Source: Clostridium sp. UBA2485 (GTDB lineage: Bacteria; Bacillota; Clostridia; Clostridiales; Clostridiaceae). Taken from it: a stretch of DNA of 14,480 bases. Positions 1 to 8,274 of the stretch are shown here, one piece after another. The translations under genes were made by a program, and so were the position numbers. The stretch covers positions 1 through 14,480 of the forward strand of contig NZ_DDOV01000059.1 of assembly GCF_002341865.1 (NCBI RefSeq), written 5' to 3'. The notes beneath the pieces were generated by a model. It had not been told where the DNA came from, made no database searches, and saw only the letters and a program-made list of their open reading frames with translations. Position 1 is the stretch's first letter; every line of letters starts with the position of its first letter.

Positions 1-51
1 AATTTAACTTATACATGATTTTAATTCTCACAACAAGTTTTTTATCTTCAA

Positions 52-176
52 TTAAAAATTAAGAATGAAAGATACGAATTATGGTTAAAACTCCACTGTC
101 AAAGTCCTTGGAGTTTTTTAAAATAAATTTTATTTTAAGAAATTTACATTCCCAACTATTAATTCTTAATTTTTAA
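52..176. repeat. 125-base element with 15-base inverted terminal repeats
   Basis: TTAAAAATTAAGAAT at 52-66 is perfectly complementary to ATTCTTAATTTTTAA at 162-176. The two arms enclose about 95 bases that contain a strong hairpin. The arrangement resembles a short non-coding repeat or MITE-like element. In such AT-rich DNA part of the match could be chance, and only one copy is visible, so dispersal in the genome is inference. Confidence 0.4.
87..119. terminator. Terminator-like hairpin inside the inverted-repeat element
   Basis: AAAACTCCA (87-95) pairs with TGGAGTTTT (109-117) around a 13-base loop, and T residues continue to 119. The reverse strand also reads as a stem followed by T residues, so it could work in both directions. 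It may terminate a gene lying to the left of the window and insulate the hydrogenase operon. Confidence 0.5.
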
Positions 177-328
177 GGAGTTAAGCTATTTTTATAGAAA
201 ATTTATTTCAAAGTTTTTCAGAGATTTTATTTATAAGTACTACTGATTTAATATATGAGTATTTTCCTACATATATCAAAAAAATACATCATATTAATAT
301 GTAAGAGTTTGTTTTGAAGGGGATTTTA

Positions 329-679
329 ATGAATTTAGAAACATATATAAAAAATATGTACTTATATTTTACAGAAATAAATAGAGATGTTTGTTTATTT
401 CAATGGAATTGCATGGATTATTTAGCGTATTCACTAAATTATAGAGAAAATAAAGTTTTTACAATTGAAGAACTAAAACTATATGATGGAACAAAAGGCA
501 AACCAGCCTATATTGCAGTAGATGGAATAGTTTATGATGTAAGTTATGAAGCCACTTGGGGTGGGGGAACTCATTATGGAGTTATGGCTGGAAATGATGT
601 TAGTGAAGCATATAAAAATTGCCATAAAGAAAACTCTACTATTGAGAAATTAAATAAGGTTGGAGTACTTCAAAAATAA
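329..679 (+). CDS. Small cytochrome b5-like heme/steroid-binding domain protein
   Basis: The 116-residue product ends in a cytochrome b5-like domain (about residues 39-116). This carries the family pattern FTIEEL, YDG, KGKPAYIAVDGIVYDV, then W-GGG-H and a G-ND step before the final helices. The first 38 residues are not recognised; there is no signal peptide or clear membrane segment, so it is probably cytoplasmic. The ATG at 329 is preferred over an in-frame TTG at 314 because AAGGGG sits 6 bases before it. The gene comes first in the hydrogenase operon; its stop codon is embedded in the ribosome binding site of the small subunit gene, so coupling is likely. It may be an electron carrier or assembly partner of the hydrogenase, but this is inference. 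Bacterial b5-like domains do not always bind heme, and the axial ligands cannot be assigned with confidence. Confidence 0.8.
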   Translation: MNLETYIKNMYLYFTEINRDVCLFQWNCMDYLAYSLNYRENKVFTIEELKLYDGTKGKPAYIAVDGIVYDVSYEATWGGGTHYGVMAGNDVSEAYKNCHKENSTIEKLNKVGVLQK

Positions 680-689
680 GGAGTTAAAC

Positions 690-1547
690 ATGACGGAATG
701 TAAAATTAATAAAAATATAAAGAATAGAGTTAGAGAGATGGTGGATAACGCTAAAAATAAACAAAAGAAAATGAATTTAATATGGATTGAAGCAACTGGC
801 TGCTCAGGAAACGTAATTTCATTTTTGAATGGAGATGCACCAGATCCCATATATTTTTTAAAGGAAGTTGTAAATTTAAAATATTCAAATAGCCTTATGG
901 TGCCTCAGGGAGAGCAAGCAGTAAGGATATTAAATGAGGCATTAATGGAGGAATTCACATTAATAGTAGATGGTGCAATTGCTACAAAGGATAATGGTTC
1001 ATTTAATTATACAAGCTATTATAATGGCAAGCCAGTTTCAGCTATGGAAGATGTTCGAAAAGCAGCTAATAAAGCAAAATATATTTTAGCTGTTGGAACT
1101 TGTGCGTCTTTTGGAGGAATATCTGCAGCAAAGCCTAATTTATCAAATTCAATAAGTTTAGGGGAATTTCTTTCTGATAAGAAAGTTATAAATTTACCTG
1201 GATGTCCTTGTCATCCTGATTGGTTAATGGGAACTATATCACATCTTATTTTATATGGAGAACCAGAATTAGATGAACTTAATAGACCTAAGATATTTTA
1301 CGGAAATACAATTCATGATTATTGCGAGAGAAGATCTTTTTTTGAAAGAAAAATTTTTGCATCTTCTGTAGGAGAGGCTGGATGCTATTTTAAAATAGGA
1401 TGCCGTGGACCAATTACAAAGGTAGATTGTCCTATTAGAAGATGGAATGAAAGAATAAATTGGCCTATAGGAAATGATACACCATGTATTGGATGTGCAC
1501 AAAAGGGATTCCCTGATGCAATGATGCCTTTTGTAAGGATAGAATAG
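690..1547 (+). CDS. [NiFe] hydrogenase small subunit (HupS-like, cytoplasmic)
   Basis: This 285-residue subunit carries the iron-sulfur relay that passes electrons to or from the NiFe site. Proximal-cluster residues are C38 (ATGCSGN), C138 (VGTCASFGG) and C172 (LPGCPCHPDW). The usual CxxC second Cys is Asn41, and there is an extra Cys174. Distal-cluster ligands H209, C212, C232 and C238 and medial-cluster ligands C247, C266 and C269 are all present with near-canonical spacing. There is no twin-arginine signal and no C-terminal membrane helix, unlike exported group 1 enzymes. The CSGN-xx-SFLN block resembles cyanobacterial HupS-type (group 2) and related small subunits, so this is probably not a classical periplasmic uptake enzyme. 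The ATG at 690 is chosen because AAGGAG (678-683) lies 6 bases upstream; a TTG at 660 overlaps the previous gene. The subgroup is uncertain. Confidence 0.95.
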   Translation: MTECKINKNIKNRVREMVDNAKNKQKKMNLIWIEATGCSGNVISFLNGDAPDPIYFLKEVVNLKYSNSLMVPQGEQAVRILNEALMEEFTLIVDGAIATKDNGSFNYTSYYNGKPVSAMEDVRKAANKAKYILAVGTCASFGGISAAKPNLSNSISLGEFLSDKKVINLPGCPCHPDWLMGTISHLILYGEPELDELNRPKIFYGNTIHDYCERRSFFERKIFASSVGEAGCYFKIGCRGPITKVDCPIRRWNERINWPIGNDTPCIGCAQKGFPDAMMPFVRIE

Positions 1548-1558
1548 GAGGGTGAACC

Positions 1559-2965
1559 TTGGGTAAAAAAGTAGTAATTAATCCTATGACAAGAATAAGT
1601 GGTTTTTTACAAATAGAGGTAGAGATTGAGAACAATAAGGTAATTGAAGCTAAAAGCCAAGGAATGCTTTTTAGAGGATTTGAAAAAATGTTAAAGGGAA
1701 GGAATCCATCAGATGCTATATATTTTACAGAAAGAATATGCGGCATATGTTCTACTGCTCATTCAATAGGATCAGCAAGAGCATTAGAGAGGGCTTTTAA
1801 CGTTGAAGTACCTCCAAATGAAAATATAATAAGAAACATACTGCATGGGTGTGAGTTTTTACAAAATCACTTAAGGCATTTTTATCAGTATACCTTGCCA
1901 GATTACGTAAGTGGTTTTAATATAGACCCACTTTATGAAGTGAACCATGATGATTTTAGAATACCAGAAGACAGGCAAAAAAGATTAATAGAAGATTATT
2001 TTATATCCACAGAATATAGTAAAAGAGCCCATAAGTTATTAGCATTATTAGGAGGAAAAGCACCTCATAATCATGGAGTTTTTTTAGGAGGAATTACAGT
2101 AACATTAGATGCTGAGAAATTGTTAGAAGCAAAAGCAATGTTATCAGAAATGAAGAGTTTTATAACTAATCGTATGGTAGAAGACATTGAAACTATATCT
2201 AAATATTATGAAGATTATTTTAAAATTGGAGCTAGCCAAGGAAATTTTATGTCCTTTGGATTATTTGACGACTATGGAGATATGTCCTATGTAAAGCCTA
2301 AGATAATTTTAAAGGATGGTAAAGAAATGAACATTGATAAAGATAAAATAACAGAAAATATTTATAAAAGCTGGTATGTTGGTGAAAAAGAAACCTTTAC
2401 CTTTCAAGATGAGAGATGGACACCTGATTCACAAAAAAAAGAAGGGTACACATGGATTAAAGCTCCTAGATATGAAGGAGTTCCTATGGAAGTTGGTCCA
2501 CTAGCTAGGATGTATATATCAGGAGTTTATAAAAAAGATAGCTCTACAATGAGTAGATTAGTTGCTAGGGTGCTTGAAGCTAAAAAAGTGGCAGAGACTA
2601 TGGAAAGTTTACTAAACATTGTAGAATTAAAAGCTCCATCTAAGAAAAATTTTGTTATACCAGAGAAGGCAATTGGATATGGATTACAAGATACTACAAG
2701 AGGTACTTTAGCTCACTTTATAGGAATAGAAGCTAAGCAAATAGATAAATACACTATAATAACACCTAGTACATGGAATTTATCACCTAAAGATGATAAA
2801 GGTGTAAGAGGTGCAATAGAAGAGGCACTTGTAGGAAGTCATATACAAGATTTTAACAATCCAGTGGAAGTTGGAAGAATAGTAAGAAGTTTTGATCCTT
2901 GTGTGTCTTGTGCTACTCATGTGGTATCTAAAAATGCATCTACAGTTGAGATAAGGGTGGTGTAA
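1559..2965 (+). CDS. [NiFe] hydrogenase large (catalytic) subunit
   Basis: The 468-residue product holds the NiFe active site that interconverts H2 with protons and electrons. Both metal-binding motifs are present: RICGIC (C61, C64) near the N-terminus and DPCVSC (D446, C448, C451) near the C-terminus. The latter is followed by ATH, with cleavage expected after His454 to remove 14 residues. Ser14 (TRISG) stands where group 1 enzymes have the proton-transfer Glu of TRIEGH. The EAPRG block reads DTTRG (378-382), keeping the Arg. Translation should start at TTG 1559, because an AGGAGGG ribosome binding site sits 6 bases before it and the reading matches the family N-terminus. The stop overlaps the next ATG by one base (TAATG), so translation is coupled to the protease gene that processes this protein. 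Confidence 0.96.
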   Translation: MGKKVVINPMTRISGFLQIEVEIENNKVIEAKSQGMLFRGFEKMLKGRNPSDAIYFTERICGICSTAHSIGSARALERAFNVEVPPNENIIRNILHGCEFLQNHLRHFYQYTLPDYVSGFNIDPLYEVNHDDFRIPEDRQKRLIEDYFISTEYSKRAHKLLALLGGKAPHNHGVFLGGITVTLDAEKLLEAKAMLSEMKSFITNRMVEDIETISKYYEDYFKIGASQGNFMSFGLFDDYGDMSYVKPKIILKDGKEMNIDKDKITENIYKSWYVGEKETFTFQDERWTPDSQKKEGYTWIKAPRYEGVPMEVGPLARMYISGVYKKDSSTMSRLVARVLEAKKVAETMESLLNIVELKAPSKKNFVIPEKAIGYGLQDTTRGTLAHFIGIEAKQIDKYTIITPSTWNLSPKDDKGVRGAIEEALVGSHIQDFNNPVEVGRIVRSFDPCVSCATHVVSKNASTVEIRVV

Positions 2966-3408
2966 TGAAAAAAGTAATAGCTATAGGCAATAGAATAATG
3001 ATGGATGATGCTATAGGAATAAAAATAGTAGAAAGTCTTAAAGAAGATCTGGAGCAATTAGGATTTAGTATTGTACTAGGAGAAACAGATATAGATTATA
3101 CTCTAAATGAAATAAATGAAGAAGATTTTATTATTATTGTGGATTCAAGTTTAATGGGAAAAAATCCAGGAAGCATTAGTGTGTCAAGCTTAAACAATAT
3201 TAAAGAGTATAATGAAAAGATTTATTCTCTTCATCAAATGAGTTTAGTAAAAGTACTAAGTAGTTCAGATTTATTTAAAATAGATGGCTTACTTATAACT
3301 ATTGAAGCTTCAGAAATAAATTTTGGAATGGAACTTAGTAGAATTTTAAAAAACAAATTTGAAGCTATAAAAAACAAAGTATTAAAAGAAATTACTGTTT
3401 ACTCATAG
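2965..3408 (+). CDS. Hydrogenase maturation protease (HybD/HycI family)
   Basis: The 147-residue product matches the nickel-dependent endopeptidases that cut the C-terminal extension off the hydrogenase large subunit once nickel is in place. The N-terminal IGNRIMMDDAIGI corresponds to the family GN-D-(D/E)-G motif. D15, D60 (IVDSSL) and H90 (SLHQMSL) match the three nickel-contacting residues known in HybD (E16, D62, H93); Asp in the first place also occurs in HycI. The Gly that usually follows is Ala16. The ATG overlaps the large-subunit stop by one base. Its obvious substrate is the tail after His454 of the preceding gene product, since no other large subunit is encoded here. Confidence 0.92.
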   Translation: MKKVIAIGNRIMMDDAIGIKIVESLKEDLEQLGFSIVLGETDIDYTLNEINEEDFIIIVDSSLMGKNPGSISVSSLNNIKEYNEKIYSLHQMSLVKVLSSSDLFKIDGLLITIEASEINFGMELSRILKNKFEAIKNKVLKEITVYS

Positions 3409-3614
3409 GTAAAAAATTATTAGAAAATCTAATGATAAAAATAGATAATAACAATTTTGTGATTATGGAAATTTTATGCGTAATTCATTTCTAATGAGGA
3501 ACATAATTAAAAATGTGATGGATTAGTAAATGAATGATGTAATGCAACAGTTATTTACGGGGAAATATTAGAACTTACAGCAGAAACAAGACATATTGAA
3601 GGGAATGAAAATAT
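3409..3614 (+). other. Gap between protease gene and hypF
   Basis: No complete gene is visible. There is a small hairpin (3419-3433, ATTAGA/TCTAAT) and, at about 3540-3617, a short open stretch reading CNATVIYGEILELTAETR and then HIEGNENI before a stop; it has no start codon and was not recognised. This is the only sizeable gap in the operon. It could hold an internal promoter or the remains of a lost gene. Confidence 0.35.
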
Positions 3615-5924
3615 TTGATAGTGAGATATATTGTAAGATTATATGGATTAGTTCAAGGAGTTGGATTTAGGCCTTATGTTTACAATGTTGCAATTAATTT
3701 TAATTTAAAGGGATGGGTAAGTAATGAAGGCTCATCTCTTATTCTTGATATAGAAGGAGAAAAACAAGATATTAAAAATAGTTTGCTTAAAATAATAAAA
3801 ACACCGCCACCAATATCACAAATAAAAAAGGTTTTAGCTAAAAAAGAAACTCCTTACTATTATAAAGACTTTACTATAAGAAGTAGTAAAAGTAATAATG
3901 AAAACTCCAAGTTTTTACTCCCGGATATTAGAATTTGCAAAGATTGTATAAGAGATATTTACGATAAGGATTCTAAGTGGTATAGATATCCCTTTACTAG
4001 TTGTACAAACTGTGGACCAAGATATTCAATTATAAAGGCTATTCCTTATGATAGAGAAAGTACTACTATGAAAGAATTTCAATTTTGTAATGAATGTAAA
4101 ACTATGTATAAAAATCCTAGTGAGAGAAGGTTTCATGCTCAAACGCTTTGTTGTAGAAATTGTGGCCCCACATTGGAATTACTCGATAATAAAAATAATA
4201 AAATAAATTGTGATGATCCTGTTAGTGAGGTATCAAAGCTTATAGAAAATGGAAATATTGTTGCTATAAAAGGAATAGGTGGGTTCCAGTTATGCTGTGA
4301 TGGAAGTAATGATGAGGCTGTAAAAAAATTAAGAAGAAGAAAAAATAGGCCTCACAAGCCTTTTGCATTAATGATAAAAGACATAAAAGCTGCTTATAGT
4401 TATGCATATATTAATGAAAAAGAAAAGGAAATCTTAAAATCGAAGGAAGCTCCAATTGTACTTCTTAAGAGTAAAGATAATAAAAAACTATCTAAGTATA
4501 TTTCTCCTAATATAAATTCATTAGGTATAATGCTGCCTTATACTCCACTTCATAGCTTAATTTTTCAATATGGATTAGAAGTATTAGTTATGACTAGTGG
4601 AAATATTAGTGGAAATTCTATAGAGTATAAAAATAATCAAGCCATTGAGAACTTAAAGGAAATAGCAGATTATTTTTTAGTAAATGACAGAAAAATAGAA
4701 ATACCAATAGATGATTCTGTAGTAAAAGTTCTAGATAATAAGCTGTTAATAAGTAGATTAGGAAGAGGATATGCACCTTATTACTTAAATTATGACATAG
4801 GTAATTATAATATTTTAGCTAGTGGTAGTGAAATGAAAAATACCTTTTCTTTATCTAACAATAACACAATAATTTTAGGTAAATATTGTGGAGATTTAAA
4901 GCATTTAAATGTATTTGAAGAATATGTTCATAGTATTGAAAGTATAAAAAATATATTAGATTATGACAATAAATTTGTAGCTATAGATAAACATCCATAT
5001 TTTAATATTAGGGAGTATTTTAAAAATGAAAATTTAGAACTATTAGAAATTCAACATCATTTTGCTCATATGGTAAGCTGCATAGTTGAGCACAATATAA
5101 ATGAGAAAGTAATTGCTGTTATTTATGATGGTATGGGATATGGAGATGATGGCAAAATATGGGGTGGGGAGTTTTTCATAGGTGATAAGAAGGCATATAG
5201 TAGAGTGGCACATTATAAATATATTAATATTCAAGGTGGAGATAATTCTATTAAAAATATTTATAAGATTGCCTTAAGCTATATAGAATTAATAAAAGAT
5301 AAAAACTTAAGAGAGCAAGCAATAAACAATATAAAGAGTTTTTTAAAAGAATTTATACCATATAGTGAGGTGGAAAGTATTATTAAAAATCACTATATAG
5401 CTTTAAAAAATAATATAAATTGTTTTGAAACTTCAAGTATTGGAAGGTTATTTGATGGAGTGGCGTCAATATTAGGTGTTAGACAAATGGTAAGTTATGA
5501 TGGACAAGGTGCTATAGAATTAGAGAACATAATAAAAGAAGGTATAACTGAAAGTTATAAATATAAGGATTTCTATGAGGAAGAAATTATTAATATAGAT
5601 ATTATTTCAATAATCGAAGAAATAGTTTTAGATAAAATAAAGGGAGTATCTAAGGGCGTAATATCTACTAAGTTTCATAATAGCTTAATAAACATTACTA
5701 CAGATATAGTTAAAACAATAAGAGATAGATTTAATTTCAACTCTGTAGTACTAAGTGGAGGAGTTTTTGAAAATAGATACCTATTAGAAAACTTAGTAAG
5801 CAAATTAAAGGTTGAAGGATTTAAAGTATATTTTAATGAAAAAGTTCCAATTAATGATGGAGGAATATCAGTAGGGCAATTAGTAGCTTCAAATGAACTG
5901 ATTAAGTCATGGAAAAATAATTAG
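3615..5924 (+). CDS. hypF: Carbamoyltransferase HypF
   Basis: HypF turns carbamoyl phosphate and ATP into carbamoyl-adenylate and passes the carbamoyl group to HypE, the first step in making the cyanide ligands of the NiFe site. The 769-residue protein shows the full domain order. The acylphosphatase domain has VQGVGFRP (R19) and WVSNEGS (N37). Two zinc-finger pairs follow (C108/C111 with C130/C133, and C158/C161 with C179 or C180/C183). A YrdC-like domain has KGIGGFQL and KNRPHKPFALM, and a C-terminal Kae1-like domain has the metal-binding HHFAH at 481-485. The TTG at 3615 is preferred because GAAGGG lies about 11 bases upstream; a GTG six bases later is possible. Length is normal for HypF. 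Confidence 0.96.
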   Translation: MIVRYIVRLYGLVQGVGFRPYVYNVAINFNLKGWVSNEGSSLILDIEGEKQDIKNSLLKIIKTPPPISQIKKVLAKKETPYYYKDFTIRSSKSNNENSKFLLPDIRICKDCIRDIYDKDSKWYRYPFTSCTNCGPRYSIIKAIPYDRESTTMKEFQFCNECKTMYKNPSERRFHAQTLCCRNCGPTLELLDNKNNKINCDDPVSEVSKLIENGNIVAIKGIGGFQLCCDGSNDEAVKKLRRRKNRPHKPFALMIKDIKAAYSYAYINEKEKEILKSKEAPIVLLKSKDNKKLSKYISPNINSLGIMLPYTPLHSLIFQYGLEVLVMTSGNISGNSIEYKNNQAIENLKEIADYFLVNDRKIEIPIDDSVVKVLDNKLLISRLGRGYAPYYLNYDIGNYNILASGSEMKNTFSLSNNNTIILGKYCGDLKHLNVFEEYVHSIESIKNILDYDNKFVAIDKHPYFNIREYFKNENLELLEIQHHFAHMVSCIVEHNINEKVIAVIYDGMGYGDDGKIWGGEFFIGDKKAYSRVAHYKYINIQGGDNSIKNIYKIALSYIELIKDKNLREQAINNIKSFLKEFIPYSEVESIIKNHYIALKNNINCFETSSIGRLFDGVASILGVRQMVSYDGQGAIELENIIKEGITESYKYKDFYEEEIINIDIISIIEEIVLDKIKGVSKGVISTKFHNSLINITTDIVKTIRDRFNFNSVVLSGGVFENRYLLENLVSKLKVEGFKVYFNEKVPINDGGISVGQLVASNELIKSWKNN

Positions 5925-5949
5925 ATATTACATAGGTAAAGGAGATATC

Positions 5950-6165
5950 ATGTGTTTAGCAATAGCAGGGGAAATAATAGAAATAACAAACAATAGGGCA
6001 TTAGTAGATGTAAAAGGAATAAGAATGTGGATTAATATAGACTTTATAGAGCTTCCTAAAGTTGGTGACTATGTACTAATTCATGGAGGTTTTGGTATTG
6101 AAAAAATAGATAGTGAATATAAAGATTTCTTAGACGAGGTAATAGATGAAGTATGTAGAGAATAA
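5950..6165 (+). CDS. hypC: Hydrogenase assembly chaperone HypC
   Basis: This 71-residue protein is of the HypC/HupF family, which works with HypD to carry the iron and its CN and CO ligands to the large-subunit precursor. The essential Cys2 is present in MCLAIAGEII; the common form is MCLAIPG, so position 6 is Ala instead of Pro. The middle (VGDYVLIHGGFGI) matches the family beta-barrel signature. The ATG follows AAAGGAG at good spacing. The gene lies 25 bases after hypF, and its last 20 bases overlap the start of hypD, which suggests matched production of the two partners. Confidence 0.95.
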   Translation: MCLAIAGEIIEITNNRALVDVKGIRMWINIDFIELPKVGDYVLIHGGFGIEKIDSEYKDFLDEVIDEVCRE

Positions 6166-7237
6166 GAAAATATCTATTAATGATAAGAAGTATGAAAATA
6201 TATTATGTAAAATATCTAAGATTAGCAAAAGCATAGATAAAGAGAGAATAAATATAATGGAGGTCTGTGGAACCCATACTCATTTAATATATGAAAGTGG
6301 ATTAAAGCAGTTATTACCAGAAAAAATCAACCTAATATCTGGACCAGGATGTCCTGTTTGTGTAACCTCTACCTGCTTCATTGATAATGTAATAGATATA
6401 GGTAGAAATGGCACTACAATTATAACTTTTGGTGATATTGCAAAAGTTAGAGGAAGTGTATGTTCTCTTATTGAGGAAAGAAACTTAAATTTAAAAGTTA
6501 TATATTCTATGGACAAGGTTATAGACTTATGTTTAAAAAGTCCTTTGGAAGAATTTTTATTTGCTGGCGTAGGATTTGAAACTACTTCACCACTAATAGC
6601 ATCAACAATAAAAAAAGCAAAGGAATATAATTTGAAAAATTTATGGTTTTATAATTCTTTAAAAATTATGCCTCCTATACTTGATAAAATACTAAGTTCA
6701 TCATCTATAGATGGACTTATATTACCGGGAAATGTAGCAATAGTACAGGGGGAAGAGGGATTTAAAAAGATAGTTACAAATTATAATATACCTTCTATAA
6801 TAGCTGGATTTTCTTATGAACATATTTTAGTATCAATATACTATATTTTAAAAGATATATATATGAAAAACTGTGGTTTTTATAATATCTATAAATCAGT
6901 AGTAAAAATAGAAGGAAACATTAAAAGTAAAAAAATTTTAGAAGATGTATTTTATTTAGATAGTGGATTGTGGAGAGGGATAGGACATATTCCTAAATCT
7001 ACCCTACAAATAAGAGAAGAATACAAAAACTTTGATGGTAAAAACAGATTTAATATTAAGGAAGAAAAAGAAGATATTAAGGTATTAGATTGTAGATGTA
7101 AAGATGTAATTATGGGAAAAATTTCACCGGAAAAATGTGAACTATTTAGGAAACTATGTAATAGGGAAAATCCTATAGGACCTTGCATGGTATCTATGGA
7201 AGGGGCATGTCATTCAGCTTATAACTATAGTAAATAA
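6146..7237 (+). CDS. hypD: Hydrogenase formation protein HypD
   Basis: HypD is the iron-sulfur scaffold on which the Fe(CN)2CO unit is assembled together with HypC and HypE. The 363-residue protein shows the family motifs: EVCGTHTH (C41), SGPGCPVCVT (C69, C72), FGDIAKVRGS and GFETTSP. A C-terminal Cys block has RCKD, EKCELF, RKLC and GPCMVS-EGAC and would bind the [4Fe-4S] cluster. The start ATG lies inside the hypC coding region; GAGGT (6136-6140) is 5 bases upstream, and the reading frame gives a normal N-terminus, so the 20-base overlap looks real. Confidence 0.96.
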   Translation: MKYVENKKISINDKKYENILCKISKISKSIDKERINIMEVCGTHTHLIYESGLKQLLPEKINLISGPGCPVCVTSTCFIDNVIDIGRNGTTIITFGDIAKVRGSVCSLIEERNLNLKVIYSMDKVIDLCLKSPLEEFLFAGVGFETTSPLIASTIKKAKEYNLKNLWFYNSLKIMPPILDKILSSSSIDGLILPGNVAIVQGEEGFKKIVTNYNIPSIIAGFSYEHILVSIYYILKDIYMKNCGFYNIYKSVVKIEGNIKSKKILEDVFYLDSGLWRGIGHIPKSTLQIREEYKNFDGKNRFNIKEEKEDIKVLDCRCKDVIMGKISPEKCELFRKLCNRENPIGPCMVSMEGACHSAYNYSK

Positions 7238-7274
7238 GATATAATCGTTATATTAGAATAAATGGAGAATTGTT

Positions 7275-8264
7275 ATGGAAAGAATAAGTTTGATTCATGG
7301 TGAAGGTGGAAAGCATACTCAAACATTAATAAAAGAAATCTTTTATAAAGAATTTAAAAATGAAACTTTACTTAAGGATAGAGATTCAGCAAACTTAATG
7401 ATAAATTGCAATGAGATAGCTTTTACTACTGATTCTTTTGTAGTAAAGCCACTGTTTTTTAATGGCGGTGATATTGGAAAGCTTGCAGTTTGTGGTACTG
7501 TAAATGATTTAGTAACAAGCTTTTCAATACCTAAATTTTTAAGTTTAAGTTTTATTATAGAAGATGGATTTTTTATAAAAGATTTAAGGAAAATAGTAAA
7601 ATCTATTAGTGAAACTTCAGAGAAAGCAGGAGTTAAGATAGTAACAGGAGATACTAAGGTGGTTGAAAGAGGAAAAGTTGAGGGAATTTTCGTAAATACA
7701 TCTGGTATAGGACTTATAAAACATTCTATAATTGATGATATAAAAGTAGGAGATAAGATAATAATAACATCCACTATTGGTGAGCATGGTACTGACATAG
7801 CTATGAGCAGATATGGATTAGAAATAGAAGGGGATATTAAAAGTGATGTTTCACCGTTAAATGATTTAGTAGAAATTTTATATAAGTATAAAAATTATAT
7901 AAGACTTTTAAAAGATCCTACAAGAGGAGGGATTGCTCAAAGTCTTAATGAAATATCACAAAAATATAAGGTGGGTATAGAGGTTATAGAAGAAAATATA
8001 CCAATAAGAGAAGAAGTAAAAAGCTTAAATGAAATGATAGGATTAGATCCCTATTATTTAGCATGTGAAGGTGTAATGATAATAATTGTAGAAAATAAAA
8101 TTTCTAAAAATGTAATAGATACGCTAAAAACCTATGAAAAATATTCAAAAGCTGAAATTGTAGGAGAAGTCATAGAAGAAAACAAAATTTATATAAAAAA
8201 TAAAATTGGTGGAAAAAGAATAGTAAGAGAATTAGAGGCGATAATGCTGCCTAGAATATGTTAA
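7275..8264 (+). CDS. hypE: Carbamoyl dehydratase HypE
   Basis: HypE accepts the carbamoyl group from HypF on its C-terminal Cys and dehydrates it with ATP to a thiocyanate, then donates the cyanide to iron on HypC-HypD. The 329-residue protein belongs to the PurM/ThiL-like ATP-binding fold, with HGEGG near the N-terminus, TTDSFVV and GGDIGKLAVCGTVNDL. It ends in PRIC, so the acceptor is the last residue, Cys329. The ATG follows GGAG with 7 bases spacing. It is the last gene of the operon, and the terminator begins 10 bases after its stop. Confidence 0.97.
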   Translation: MERISLIHGEGGKHTQTLIKEIFYKEFKNETLLKDRDSANLMINCNEIAFTTDSFVVKPLFFNGGDIGKLAVCGTVNDLVTSFSIPKFLSLSFIIEDGFFIKDLRKIVKSISETSEKAGVKIVTGDTKVVERGKVEGIFVNTSGIGLIKHSIIDDIKVGDKIIITSTIGEHGTDIAMSRYGLEIEGDIKSDVSPLNDLVEILYKYKNYIRLLKDPTRGGIAQSLNEISQKYKVGIEVIEENIPIREEVKSLNEMIGLDPYYLACEGVMIIIVENKISKNVIDTLKTYEKYSKAEIVGEVIEENKIYIKNKIGGKRIVRELEAIMLPRIC

Positions 8265-8274
8265 ATTATAATAA

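Larger units (their letters stand above)
1..328. other. Intergenic region upstream of the hydrogenase operon
   Basis: No coding sequence with a credible start and ribosome binding site is visible here on either strand. The stretch holds the inverted-repeat element and hairpin listed separately, then about 150 bases of AT-rich leader before the cytochrome b5-like gene. A 12-base palindrome, CATATTAATATG, lies at 290-301, just ahead of the ribosome binding site of that gene. The operon promoter must lie in this stretch or further upstream, but no convincing -35/-10 pair could be picked out. Confidence 0.6.

Noticed and set aside
290..301. CATATTAATATG palindrome before the cytochrome b5-like gene
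   Set aside because: It is symmetric, but such AT-only cores are common by chance in this DNA, and it matches no operator known to me.
3540..3617. Orphan open stretch before hypF as a hypA or hypB remnant
   Set aside because: Its residues do not resemble the ends of HypA or HypB as I know them, and there is no zinc-binding Cys pair; left as unexplained.
7343..7798. 151-codon minus-strand open frame inside hypE
   Set aside because: It is antisense to a clear hypE, has no ribosome binding site, and its low-complexity Ser/Ile/Pro-rich text is typical of a shadow frame.
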